Of a stretch of 64,000 bases of DNA, positions 10,907-22,520 are shown piece by piece. The notes under the pieces are model-generated. The model ran no database searches, was not told the DNA's origin, and saw only the letters and a list, made by a program, of their open reading frames with translations. Position 1 is the stretch's first letter. Each line of letters starts with the position of its first letter. This DNA is from Hoplostethus atlanticus (taxonomy: Eukaryota; Chordata; Actinopteri; Trachichthyiformes; Trachichthyidae), in contig JAXDDX010000041.1 of the NCBI GenBank assembly GCA_034670405.1, forward strand, positions 3,265,001-3,329,000. The letters run 5' to 3'. The translations under genes were made by a program, and so were the position numbers.

Positions 10907-11200
10907 GAGAGTGCTTACACCTCCTTTACATTGAATCTTTTCAGTCACGGATGTTTGTTTAGCCTTAAGCACCAGTCTGTATGTTTTTATAATGTACATT
11001 CACTGCAGTACAACAGCAGATGACTGAAACATCGCCGCTTTCTACTGCCAAAATGTCCCCAATGTCAAAACAATGTTGTCTCGCAATGTTTTTTCGCCCC
11101 CTGCACAATACACTCCTATGACATGAATGAACCACGATAGCTGAACCTCAGAAAAGAAACAGTTCTGTGTCTGAATAAAGCTGCAGTAATCACCACTGAT
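10907..11200 (+). other. 3' UTR of impa1 copy 2
   Basis: Follows the TGA at 10904-10906. An AATAAA at 11174-11179 followed by GT-rich sequence (from about 11198) gives a 3' UTR of roughly 290 nt. No other feature is seen in it. Confidence 0.6.
11174..11179 (+). promoter_or_regulatory. Polyadenylation signal, impa1 copy 2
   Basis: Canonical AATAAA, 268 bases after the stop codon, with TG-rich sequence about 20 bases downstream as expected of a cleavage region. Confidence 0.6.
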
Positions 11201-12309
11201 TGTGTTCATTTCCATACTGGATGTGTTTCGGAGCACAATGGAAATACATTTTAATCAAATAACTTCAATCACCAATTATAGCAACCTAAAGGTTACTCTT
11301 GTTTATCCTTCTGTCATTTCTCTGTCAAAGAAATATTGATTGAAGTGGAAGACGGCTATAATTTTGCACTTAGCATCAATGTGCATTTTTGTGCATGCAT
11401 GTATGTCTAGTGTGTGTGTGTGTGTGTCTGTCTTTGTTTTAGTCTCTCTGAGTGCACACTCACCTGTGTATTTGTGTTTATATCGTACAATTTAGATGCA
11501 TTGTTCAGCAGGTGAATACCACCAATCTAGATGTTTATGTTGCTTTAATTGGACACACATTTCGACTCTGCCGTGGCCTGGTGACCACAATAGATTCTGA
11601 GAGAAACTGATCTAATCATACAGTGATGGTTATTTTGACTGGGAATCCAATCAGTCAATCTATTTCTCCTCCCATCTCATATGAGTCTAAAGTGTAATTA
11701 TCTGATGGCAGTGAAATTCCATCAGCGTGATTGCCCTCATTAGAGGCAGCAATTCTCAATTCTTAGCACGTAAGTGAATGCTGGAGTCACTTTTTAAACA
11801 CTGGTCTTATAAAGCGCCATATAATTGACTTATATACTTATAGTATAATACTATAATGTTTAGGGACAGTGAAGATTTTGCCTGTGAACCCAAATTCAGC
11901 ATCATTGCTGTTTTCATAATTTATGATAGTGATTTTACCAACTACCACTAGAGGTCAGTAATATATCAGAAATGTGTGATCTTCAAGAAGCTCTGTTTAC
12001 TTTGGTCAATGAACATGCAGTATTCTTTTTATGAATGTTTGAATTACTATTCACTAGCATTGTGAACTAAGTCTTAGTTGCAGTCATAATCATTACAGTT
12101 TAATGACAGCATACTCTGAAATCCCTTTATGCTCTATCAATTGTTTCTAGCCTCAGGATTAGTAAGGAGTGATAAAGAAAGTGACAAGCCTCTGTTCTGC
12201 TCTGTTCTACTTCGTATCGATCTGTACATTAAGTACTGGCTAGCACACAAGTAAGAAAATATTTGGCAATTGAGAATGGAGGGTTTGAGATCAGTCACAA
12301 AGAAACATT
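11201..12309. other. Intergenic, no gene seen
   Basis: Mostly unique AT-rich sequence with a short TG run (about 11410-11427). The part around 11540-11760 lacks simple repeats and is rich in TAAT/ATTA homeodomain-like cores. That is compatible with a conserved non-coding element, but conservation cannot be judged here. Confidence 0.3.
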
Positions 12310-12346
12310 ACAGAATGGACAGAGCAAGCTGAGAAAAAACAAAACA

Positions 12347-12735
12347 TCAACAGCAATGAGAAGAACAACAGCATTGAGAACAGCAGCAGCAAAAATAATC
12401 AGTGATAATCAATAATAACAGGGACAACAATAGCAGCAACAACAGCAGTAGCAACAACAACAGTAGGAACAACAGCAGCAACAATAGCAGCAACAACAGC
12501 AGTAGCAACAATAGCAGCAGCAGCAACAACAACAGAAGGAACAACAGCAGCAGCAACAACAGCAGCAACAATAACACCAGGAACAACAACAGCAGCAACA
12601 AAAAAAACAGCAACAGCAGCAACAACAACAGCAGCAGCAAGAAAAACAGCAACAACAATAATAGCAGCAGCAACAACTACAGCAGCAGCAACGACAGCAG
12701 CAGCAGCAGCAACAATAGCAGCAACAACTACAGTG
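12347..12735 (+). repeat. Long compound (CAA/CAG)n tract
   Basis: Almost 390 bases of interspersed CAA, CAG and TAG-type triplets. The register makes every frame open over long stretches (poly-Asn/Ser on the plus strand, poly-Leu or Ala/Val on the minus strand); these are by-products of the repeat, not genes. A few units carry substitutions (AGGAAC, AAAAAA, CTACAG), so the array is not freshly expanded. Confidence 0.95.
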
Positions 12736-13663
12736 TATTTGAGGTCAGACAGGGTCAAACAAGCTAGACATGTGAGCCCTAGAGCCTTAGGCATTTCACC
12801 CATCAGTACAGAAAAGGTGTGAGAGAGAGAGAGAGGCTATCACAGAGGCATCTACCTTTAATCCTTACTGTGTGAGTATGATGTCTAGGAACGCTTTTGA
12901 AGTATTGCTTTTGAAGTATGAATACCTATGTGTGTATAATTATGTTACTCTACACCTGCCATTGCCGTATCTCTCTCTGAAGTGCAGATGAAGTCTGCGA
13001 TGTTGCGATGGAGATGCTGTGTGTCTTTCAAATGACAAAATGAGTTTTCTTGATCAGAGATAAGACCCCATTCCACAGCGCAGTGTCTTCACTAGTACTT
13101 ACATTAGATAGTGGTTTTTTTTCTGAGTGCATTATGTATTACTGGTAGACGTGGGTCAGATAAGTACTTGCAAATAATTCTTAACATTTGCTTGAACCAT
13201 GCCTGCAAGTACCAGATGGGTGGTGGCTGCCCCGTAGGACAACACAGGAAATGCCAGAAAGGTCACACAACCACAGGAAGGTATTTGAAAGCCAATTCAG
13301 CATGCTATCAGAATGGTCACCGTGCTGTATATACCAAGCATTTTATACTCCCAAGAAAAAAAATCGTAATAAAAAATTATTGTGCAGTTGCTACCGAGCT
13401 AGTTGGAGTTGTGTTGAGTAATATTTGCTGCTGCTGTGTTAGCTGAGCTCATATGATACTGGTGTCTAAAATCGACCGCCGGCTATTTCTTTTCACATGG
13501 AAAAACAAAACAAAACAAAATTGTATGTAACTGAAAACTGAAAGCTCATAATAGTTACAGCAGTTTGAGTGTGTCATTAGCTCGCAATCGGGATGCCTTG
13601 GGAGACTGGGGCACAAGTACACTTGTGAAAGAAGAAGACAATGGAAAGAAGAGAGGATGAAAG

Positions 13664-13668
<5 letters not shown>

Positions 13669-13700
<32 letters not shown>
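13669..13700 (+). repeat. (GA)n microsatellite
   Basis: About 16 uninterrupted AG units. Confidence 0.95.
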
Positions 13701-13701
<1 letters not shown>

Positions 13702-16700
13702 AAGCAGAAAAGCCCCCAGATATCCACTAAGAGTCTACCTTTCTGGTCCAGTAGAGCCAAAAGCAAAGCAGGCAGCAGGAGCTTGAGTCTGAGGGTGCTT
13801 TCGGGTCTAGGGTATGAAACCATGAGAAATAACAATACCCATAATCAAAAGGGAAAACCGGGAAAACCAGCATACCAAGTAATGACGTGCTTGTTATCAT
13901 TAGCCCGCATCATTATCGCTGGTCCTTAATTCTACACAGCGCACAACACCTGTACAGCGCAGTGCCTCCGGTTATATACCGTACAGATCCCTGTCAGTGA
14001 TTTGCGAGGGATTATACACAACTTGAGCTTCCTGATCTTCACTGTTCCATTGCTGTAGCTGTGTAGCTTTTTTTTTTTCCCTACTGCTTTTATGTCAGTC
14101 AGTGTAAGCCATGTTATGCAAAAACCATCTGAGGCAAAAAGGCAAAGCCAAAGAAATTAGCTTGTCCTGGCCAGCAGCCATATTGACTCGGGGCCCCTAG
14201 TCCCAGTTGTTTCCGATGCACTTTCAAGCTAATATAAAAGTTAAGACGCATTTCATCAGAGCGCGTTTGCAGCTGCATTCATGCTTCCTGTTTTTCGATT
14301 GGATCATTTTTTTATTATTTTTTTTTATAATCCTCCTCGAGGAAATGAGTGAATGAGTCAAGCCAATTTAATGAAATCTAGAATTGGATGTTTTGTGAGA
14401 CGTGTGTGTGTGGATCTTGTCAATCAAAAGCTATAACACAAGTGTACGTGGAATCAGTAGGGACACCAACCAAACTCACTCCACCATACAGACAAAATCA
14501 ATGGTGATAATCCTCAGTAATAGCCCTCAGAGTCATCCTTACATTTATGTTAACTGCTTTTTTGTCCCTTTAGGATTCCCTCGACATACTAATGTATGTC
14601 GAGTGGTCTATTTCCTGAGCAGTTTGATCAGCCTCCTTTGTCTTTGTCTGTCCATCATTATCGATCCCTGAAACACACACACACACATTGCTTTTCAAAA
14701 CCTGAGATTTAATTACATCTGCGGAAGCTTTTTGAACATTTGCTCTCCGTCTCAACAGCCAATATTGTTCCATGTCACCTGTCCAGACGGCGGCGAGAAC
14801 CAGACGTTAATGCATTCTGGTGTGAGGAGTTTTAAGGCGTGAGGGTTTCAAGTATTTCCATGTATGGACACGATCGCAGTAAATCACTTTCCTATATAGC
14901 AGTGTGTTACCCTCTAATGCATCGGTCTATCTCCACCGATTTCTCTGCCATTCAAGTCGTTTGAAATGTGAGGATGCGGAATCAATAGGCCTGCCTGGTG
15001 CTTGTGGGGGCGTTAGCAATTAGCAGTTACAGCTTCAGACTGGTGGCAGATGGATCAAACTGCAGCGGGGGAAGGTTTCCTATTAGACACTAATTTGACA
15101 AATAAGCATGCAAAATGTGCCACTCTCACTTTGAACCTTGACACTTTTTAATCGATGGGATTTGTGGAACTGAAGAAAGTTGTGAAGTCTAAATGAAAGA
15201 ATTAAAAAAACAAAAAAAAACACATTGTAATTATTTAAAACCAACCACATTTAAACTCCCCTTCCCTTTCCTCCAAATTTCCATCAGCACTTCCATCTCA
15301 AATGTTTCCAAATAGTCATTTAGGGAGCAGCAGCCATTATTTAAACTACTTCCTTCACTTACCTGTCTTATCTCTATCAGTCTTTTGGTTTGGCGGCTTA
15401 CAACCATGCTGCATAACATTTCATTTGATCCCTATTTTATGTGCACGTCTACCACAATGTTTATTAGCAGGGAGGTAGACATCTTCTGAAGTAAATAACA
15501 AAACAAAAAAATGCAGGCCACCATCATCAACTCAGCTCTTGCGTGGGTGGGCTCCGAGGCCACCGGCTAGACCGCGTCACCTTGTGTCACCCCCGTGTGC
15601 CTGAAATCAGTCACCAACTACCCCCCCAGCCCCAGAGAGGAAACGCAGCACAAAGGGGAGTGGTGGGGGGGGGGGGGGTTATTACACACGAGGAGTGACC
15701 GCGGCTTGGGGAAAAGGGCAAGCCCCCAAAGGCAAAGCACCCAATGCATTTGAATGCTCTATTGCACCAACACACACATTTGCATTTTTGGGCACTTCCA
15801 AGTCGCCGGGGCATCGTGAGTCACTCCGCGGTGCCACGCCGTGTTGTCACTAGCATGAAACAGGATGGATATTAAGCCGGTCTGAATGCGAGGCCCTTCA
15901 TGAATCTTTAAAGGCGTTGTGTAATAAGCAAAAAGGGGAGAAAGCAGCCACATTTCACTGCAGAGTTACATTGCTGCAAAAAGGGAGGCTTGCCCCGCGA
16001 GGAAATACCTTGACAGTGCTCCAAACGGTGAGGAAGACTGACACCGGTACGAATTTAAAAATTGCCAGTTAGGAGTGTAAAGAGAGGTTGTGTGTGTGGT
16101 GTGCAGTGAAGCAGCCCCTCCATGCCTCTCTGCCTCTTACCTAGCCTCTCATAGATCCTGTAATGGATACGGCCTCTAAAGGATTTAGGAACCCGGCCGG
16201 GCTGCTCACCTGTTAAATAGGGCTTGTTCCTCAAGTCCATCCTCTGGCAAACTTTGAGGTCTCCGCCGCTAGCTAGCGAACGATCTACGGGGGGGGGCTG
16301 GATGTCGGGTTTGCTACTCGGCGCCGCGCGTATACAAAAGTCATTAAATCTGTATTCTGACCTTTTCGCAGAGCTTTGACAGTTCAAGAAAAACACAGCT
16401 GCGTATTCAACACACTTTTTTTTTTTTTAATGAATGTGGAGTGTTTGGATACACCGGTATCCGCGAGCGCACTGCTGCACTGAATCAACACAAAAAGCAA
16501 CGGGGAATCGGTGTGTAGCCATGCACTCACCAAGCAAGGTTATTGTGAGGATTGTCTGGGATAAGAAAGAGCACAGAGGAGCTACAGGAATGAAAGATTT
16601 TAGTCTGCCAGTTTGTCACAAAAGCAGTGTGCTCCTGTGCGATAGACTGGCAGACCGTGCTGCCGCCGTCGGTATCCTCAGGGACACGCAGGCTACTGTT

Positions 16701-16746
16701 ATGGAGTCACATTTCTGAAAAGCTCCTCTCATTTTCTGAAGCAAAC

Positions 16747-16792
16747 GAGAGAGCGAGAGAAAGAAAGAGAGAGAGAGAGAGAGAGAGAGGGA
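16747..16792 (+). repeat. (GA)n microsatellite, interrupted
   Basis: A GA-rich purine run with a few C and A interruptions at its 5' side. Confidence 0.9.
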
Positions 16793-19700
16793 GAAGCCAC
16801 TGGTATACCAAGCAGGCATGCTAGAGTCTTGTTAGGCTGTTAGGTGTCGGTGAAGGTTTTACGGTCCGTGTCGAACAGAAAGTCCACAACCAACAACCAT
16901 AACAAAAAAATGTCACACTGAGCAGACTCTCTTAGCACCTGTTGGATGTCTTGGGAAAACTTTTTTTATTTGGACATCTACCATCTAACGCCTGGACACT
17001 GTAACACCGCTAGGAAAGTGCAGAGGTCTTAAGAGAAGCCCCCCCGCAAAATTCGCTTGGCACTGTGGGTAGGTAGTTATAAGGTATGTGAAGAAGGTGT
17101 GTAACCTGCTGTTATGCATTCAGGTTACCTTTAAATTGAAGATAATGATTTCTTCGACAAGGTGGAAGTGGAAAGTCGATGAAATCACTGGACTTCAATT
17201 CACGTTTGGTGTTTTGTTATTGTCTTTTTTTAGACAAGTGCCTATTTCTTCCTTCGGTATGCCTATAATCGCAACAAAATGGCTTGGATGTGGATGGAAT
17301 TGAATTGAATTTCTGTAGCCGGGTTCCTGATCTGAGATCTGAGAGTCCAAAATAGGCATATTAAGTTGAAAATGTTGCATTTGTCAAAGGTTTCAGGGTT
17401 TCAAAGGTGTATTTGTCACATACGCAGTCATAGTGATACAAAAGTGCAGTGGTATACTTGATCACTATGCTAAGGACTTCTATTGTGAAATCCACAGTGT
17501 TGCAGTGTATTGAACACTGCTGAGCATCTCTTACTCATATTGCATAGTGGTACTAAGTTTGTAAAAAAAATTAAAATAAAAGTATTGAGAAACAAAACAA
17601 AAATAAATGTGAAAAAAACCACTGTTGTCACGTCGTGTAAAGTTGCTCGTAATACATTGCCCACACAATGCGGGTTGCTCTGGTATCACGGCCTCGGTAT
17701 CGGGCAGTGAAACCCATTGGGTACAGAGTAAGCGTTTGAGGAGAAGGGTCACCCCCGGACCAGAGGGCACCCTGAGAGCCAACAGGAGCAGGATGGCGCC
17801 CCACCGAAGAGCTAATTTCGCTCTGTGCCCGGCCACTGTTGCTTGGATACTGTGCAATCTCTATAAATTCTAATTAACAGTTTTGTGATTCACAGGCTCT
17901 CTTGTTAACCTCTCTTCTCCCAAAGTTGCCAGTCTATTATGTTTTATGAGCTGCAGCCGTCGCTGCGATGCACCGCGAACGCAAGATAAAATCACATTTT
18001 TTTTCTGACATTTTTTCTAAATTGCATCCGCCGAAAAGGTTCGCCTGCTTTGTGGGTGGATCTGCCTTCGAGGGGTTTGTGTTCGAGCAAACCTCTCCGC
18101 AGATACCACTCTCTCGCTTGTTAGTTTTTATATTATAACACTGTGTGATCATATAAATCACTGCGGCGGATTATTTCGCCGCTTTTCGCAAACAGTAAAA
18201 ACTCTCTTTATATTTCCTGAAAGCTTGAATCGTACCCCTGGGACTTGAGCTCTTTTCGTGATTAGGATAGCTGAACTCTAACAGAGTCTGCTCTTTGAAT
18301 TAAGTCCCCCTCCCCCTTCCGACAGGCCTCCCCGCTAGGCTGATCTCGCAGGCTAATTGGCCTTGGGGTTGGTGTGCAGTGTGTTTACCAGCCGTCCTTT
18401 GGGAGGGAGATGAACCGGTAGAGTGGGAAGGGGTGCTACAGCTCCCGTACCCCGGCTCAAGGCATGGACCGCTAGTCCTTTTAAAGGTCCCCTGCTGCAT
18501 CTGGTCAGGACCCTAGACTTTAGCCATAAGAGGCAAACTTGAACTCTTCATGGAGTCAAAGTTGTGTCAATTAAAACTAACACATCCTGACCATTTGTTT
18601 TCTGTTTATTTGTCTCAGGAACTGATAGGACTTGTTCTGCTCTCTTCTCGGTCTAAATCTGGCTTTGAGTGCAGCTAGATTGTTAGTTGTTATGAAAGGT
18701 GCATACCGATGGAGAAAAGTTGTTGCCTCGCAAATGCATTAGGATCACACTGGCTGTAAATGAACCGGACAGTCATGCTTTAAAATGGGGCATTTGTTTC
18801 AATTATCGAGATAGAGATGTTTGTGACGCCGTGTCACTCTATGCTTGCCTTCAATTTTTTTTTTCTGGCGCCAGATGGGAAAGCACAGCATACAGAGAAA
18901 GAGGCCGTGGATGTGCTCGTGGTGTGTGGCATTCACAGTTGCTGACAGACAAATCAATTACAGATAAATGCCATGTGCGCCAAAAGAATGCTAAAGGCAT
19001 TTCGGTAGTTTTTGAGTCAGTCTAAGTGGCGCACTTTGAGTGTCATTGACCAGTGCGAGTAAATGTCTGAAAAAATCCAATAGCTTTTGTTTTCATTTCA
19101 TGTTGAAACGGTTCCTTCAATGAAACCACTAACTAACTACTTTGAACTGTCATTTTTCCATGCATAACTGGTGAGTATATCTAGGAAATATGGATGACGT
19201 TTCTACAGACTCAATCAACGCATAAACAAAACTCACTGGAAGAAAAGTCTGCAAAGTAATAAAAAAACGTGCGACTCTCCCATGGGGGTTTGTGCCATTC
19301 TCCAGTAAGCTCTTGGTTATGATATTTCACAGAAAGCAAGAACGCTAAGATCCCTAACAAGAATAGCACCCTAATTTCAAATTAAAGGTGGGAGAATAAG
19401 CTTTGGATGAATAACAGCCAAGCCTTGGCTGCACTTGCGATGCATAATTCTGGGCTGTCTTTCCTTGTTTATGTGAGGGTTGAGTCCACTTTCCTGTTGC
19501 TAATACCCAATTAGGGAGATGATTATTGATTGAAGTGTTGAAAGTTGACCGCTAATCTCCCTTCTCTCAGGATGAGACGATCGATAGGTGAGTGTAATAA
19601 GCAACCTGGTTTCTCTGTGCTCATAAAATAGGATTTAAAGTGGGTACATATTTGTAAAACAAGGATAGAAGGACACGTACATGTCTGGCTGTATTTACTA

Positions 19701-20875
19701 GCTATAATATATACTCTACTATATCATATTATACTATACACATCCAGCTCACAGTGTTTTTCTGATATTGGCAGGCAGTTGGCTGTTAGCAACTGGTAGC
19801 AAGGTCAGAGCAGGTTCACACATTCCTGCCAAAACCCACAAGCACTTCCAATTCCTCAAGTTCTGTTGCTGAAAAAAATGTTACATACTGTATATATCCA
19901 GATTAGTGATCAAACAAATAGGGTTCTTCAACACCCAAACCTTCCAGTTCTGCCACGGTGGCACGCTAGGCAGCTGTATAACTGATGCCTTCACAACGAG
20001 GCTGATCCAAAACAAATAAACCCACCTCACAAGCCTATTCCTTGTGCTTATATTTCACTTGGAAGACCCTTGGGTGCTCATAAACAAATGGTAATTAAGA
20101 GCTAAGGTAAGCTAATGCCACCACTAATGGTCACGCAACGGGATGATTATCGCTAATTACTTCCAGAGGGCAATTTTTTTCCCCCCTCCACTTTGTTTCG
20201 CCAACTTTATTATGATGAAAGTGGCTCATGAATGAAAGACTGGGAGCGTGGCTTGTTGCTGACCCATCAAGGGCAGCAAAACAATCACACACAGCGCCGT
20301 CGCCATTATTGTAAACAGGAATTTGCTCTTCAAGGACAATGCAATTGTTCTTGACACATAGGTCATGTACATATACACAAGGTGTTGCCTTGATTAGAGT
20401 TAATACCTCAGACAGTTTGTTGGAATATTTTTTAAAAAGGGAATAACACCAGATTTGGTGAAGATACCACGCTAACCTTTGAGGTGTCACTTTCCTCTGA
20501 GAAGATGCTACATTGTGCCATAATACGGTCTTTGAGGAACACAGTCTTCTTCAGATCCTAAATCTAAAAACGCAGGAAATGTGTCTTTTGGGGGCGTTAA
20601 ACGGTGACACATCTACTAAAATGGCTACCAAATGTCTTAAATGCCAAATAGGTGATTTTGTAGCTCCTATCAAGTCAGAAATTACATATGATGTACATTA
20701 TGTATCATATGTAGCATTATGTAGCATTGTTTTTCTGAATGAAAGTGCACTAAATGGCTAAATCACTGCTTCTGGAAAGGTGCACTGCATCTGTATGGGA
20801 GTTGTAAAAGCTCCCACTCATTTTCTTCAGTACGACTACATTCTATATATTTTTTTTCGCAGGTTTTTGCATTTC

Positions 20876-21030
20876 AGGCATTTAGCCGATCGCTCTTATC
20901 CAGAGTAACTCACAATTAATGAACTGGTAGGGGTTCAGTGTCTTCAAGGACTTCCACAGGACACACTGGTGTTAATGAACACGTTGGCTTGCTGCAGGAA
21001 TCAAAACCTGGTGGTCCTTCTAATCACCTC
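20876..21030. repeat. Teleost SINE-type fragment (tail block in reverse)
   Basis: GGCATTTAGCCGATCGCTCTTATCCAGAG-like sequence (20878-20906) is a diverged copy of the teleost block usually read as CATTTAGCAGACGCTTTTATCC. It is followed by 'GGTTCAGTGTCTTCAAGGAC' and 'GCTGCAGGAATCAAAACCTG', which match the same family's internal parts in the same reverse order. Diverged and incomplete. Confidence 0.6.
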
Positions 21031-21879
21031 TTACTTAAGTTGGTGTAACAGAAATCTCTACACATGATCTTCATACTGTCAGCGAATGCTTCCAAGCAAC
21101 TTCAACTGGGTTAGCTCGCTCTTTATCTACTTGCCAACATCGTCCTTGCAGGTTATACTGCTCCTGCAAAAACTTTCCCCCCCCCCTGCTCATTTGCAAA
21201 GCTAGGTCAACCTTATGTAAAGCAGATGCATTACGAGTACTTTGGAGGCCCCCCCGGAAACAAACATTTTCCTCCTCCTCCCGTCCTTTTTGACAGGCAA
21301 GTGACAGCTATTTAAATGCAAACTGTCATTAACAAACACAACCCTGCGCGACACCTGCTTTAATCACGGCAACAAAGGCGCAGCGAGTGGCCGAGCAGGA
21401 GCCCTCTTCTCCCTGTGATATTCAAATGACGGGGCGGTGCAACATACAAAAACAACAACATCAAAGAAATAACGCCGTGCAGAGAGAGAGAGAGATATAT
21501 ATATATATATATGTTGCAACCGGGTTCTGGGAGGCACCCGCCTGAATCAGTTCCATTTCTGAAGTGATAAAAAAGAGAACGATTGAAAGTCATGGAATCA
21601 CTTAGCCTTAAAATGATATGAAATTGTAGCACTTTACTTGAAACCTGTTTTTTTTTTTATCATGTCAATAACGTCTGCAGAGCTTTATATATTTTTTATC
21701 ACAGCCAGCTTTCACTAGTGTTCATGTAACATTTCTGATTTTTTTTTTGACATAGATGGGGAATGCTGCACCCACCTTCTGGCCAGGAATATAAAAATAT
21801 CCCTCATTGAAACCAATTCTAACTGAATCACAGTATTGGGAATGTAAATATTAACTATTAGTAATGTTAACAGCACTGC
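21031..21879. other. Intergenic, no gene seen
   Basis: Short C runs (about 21177-21186), a compound GA/TA microsatellite (21480-21512) and unique sequence. No exon or RNA gene is recognisable. Confidence 0.3.
21480..21512 (+). repeat. Compound (AG)n(AT)n microsatellite
   Basis: About seven AG units pass directly into about nine AT units. Confidence 0.9.
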
Positions 21880-21884
21880 AGTAC

Positions 21885-21985
21885 CTATGTTTGGTCCTGG
21901 TCTCGGGTCGGGTCTTCGTCTCTGACTCTGACCTGATTCGTCTCGGTCTTGGCCCGGTCTCGGTCTGTTGTGATTCTGCCCGGTC
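21885..21985 (-). repeat. GAGTC/CAAGAC-type teleost interspersed repeat
   Basis: GGTCCTGGTCTCGGGTCGGG and onward is the reverse complement of the GACCGAGACCAAGACC-type repeat seen on the plus strand at 56455-57040. Such diverged short-unit repeats are common in fish genomes, probably as part of a non-autonomous transposon. Confidence 0.55.
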
Positions 21986-22114
21986 ATAATTCAAATGAGG
22001 AAGTAACTGGGCCGTAACGTCCCACACGCCTGCCAAATTTTGAATTTGAATTTTCGAGGTTACACATATACTGTAAATTTCAGCAATATCTTTCAATCAG
22101 TTGTCTTTACCAAA

Positions 22115-22139
22115 GCACACACACACACACACACACACA
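22115..22139 (+). repeat. (CA)n microsatellite
   Basis: About 12 CA units. Confidence 0.95.
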
Positions 22140-22378
22140 AGTCGTTTGTCGTATTGTAGGTTTTAGTTCAGCCACTCAGAGACATAATATTTCTTATACT
22201 CCATTGTCCATTCATTTTCCATTGGTGTGTGTGTACATAGGCTTCATGGATTGCTGCCAACCACAAACACAATTCAAGTGGCCATGACGGTGTTTTGTCT
22301 GCCTGTCCCACAGTATATTTGCAGCTCACGTGTTTCTGTTTTTCTATCTCATGCACATGCAACTCTCGTAAAAGCATT

Positions 22379-22422
22379 CACCAAAATGTTATATATATAA
22401 ACATATATATAACATTTTGGTG
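22379..22422. repeat. Perfect palindrome, 20-bp arms
   Basis: CACCAAAATG (22379-22388) runs into an AT alternation and back out as CATTTTGGTG (22413-22422). The two 20-base arms are exact reverse complements around a 4-base loop (22399-22402). It would form a strong hairpin or cruciform. Confidence 0.9.
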
Positions 22423-22520
22423 CTCAGTGTGTTTTTTTTTATATATATATATGTACATTCCATAGTCATCCATAGTTATACATATACTATGGACTATATA
22501 TATATATAACACATTGAGCA
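22421..22520. repeat. Imperfect palindrome abutting the first
   Basis: TGCTCAGTGTGTT (22421-22433) is matched by AACACATTGAGCA (22508-22520) with one mismatch. Alternating AT sequence inside both arms can also pair, as can the inner CCATAGT/ACTATGG. It overlaps the end of the 22379-22422 palindrome by two bases. Confidence 0.75.

Larger units (their letters stand above)
12736..20860. other. Intergenic, no gene seen
   Basis: I find no exon that can be supported. Contents: GA microsatellites (13669-13700, 16747-16792), a 24-base palindrome (14580-14603), a G run at about 15667-15678 and a short CA run (about 14672-14685). Long GC-moderate unique stretches lie around 15530-16380 and 17600-18520. 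The last two are candidates for regulatory or conserved non-coding sequence, by inference only. Confidence 0.3.

Noticed and set aside
12347-12803. Long frames rich in Leu, Ala/Val or Asn/Ser on both strands
   Set aside because: They are created by the CAA/CAG array; every frame is open because of the triplet period.
13111-13446. A 111-codon plus frame with a hydrophobic start and several Cys
   Set aside because: No family resemblance, no splice or promoter context, and no codon-like composition. Kept out as a likely chance frame.
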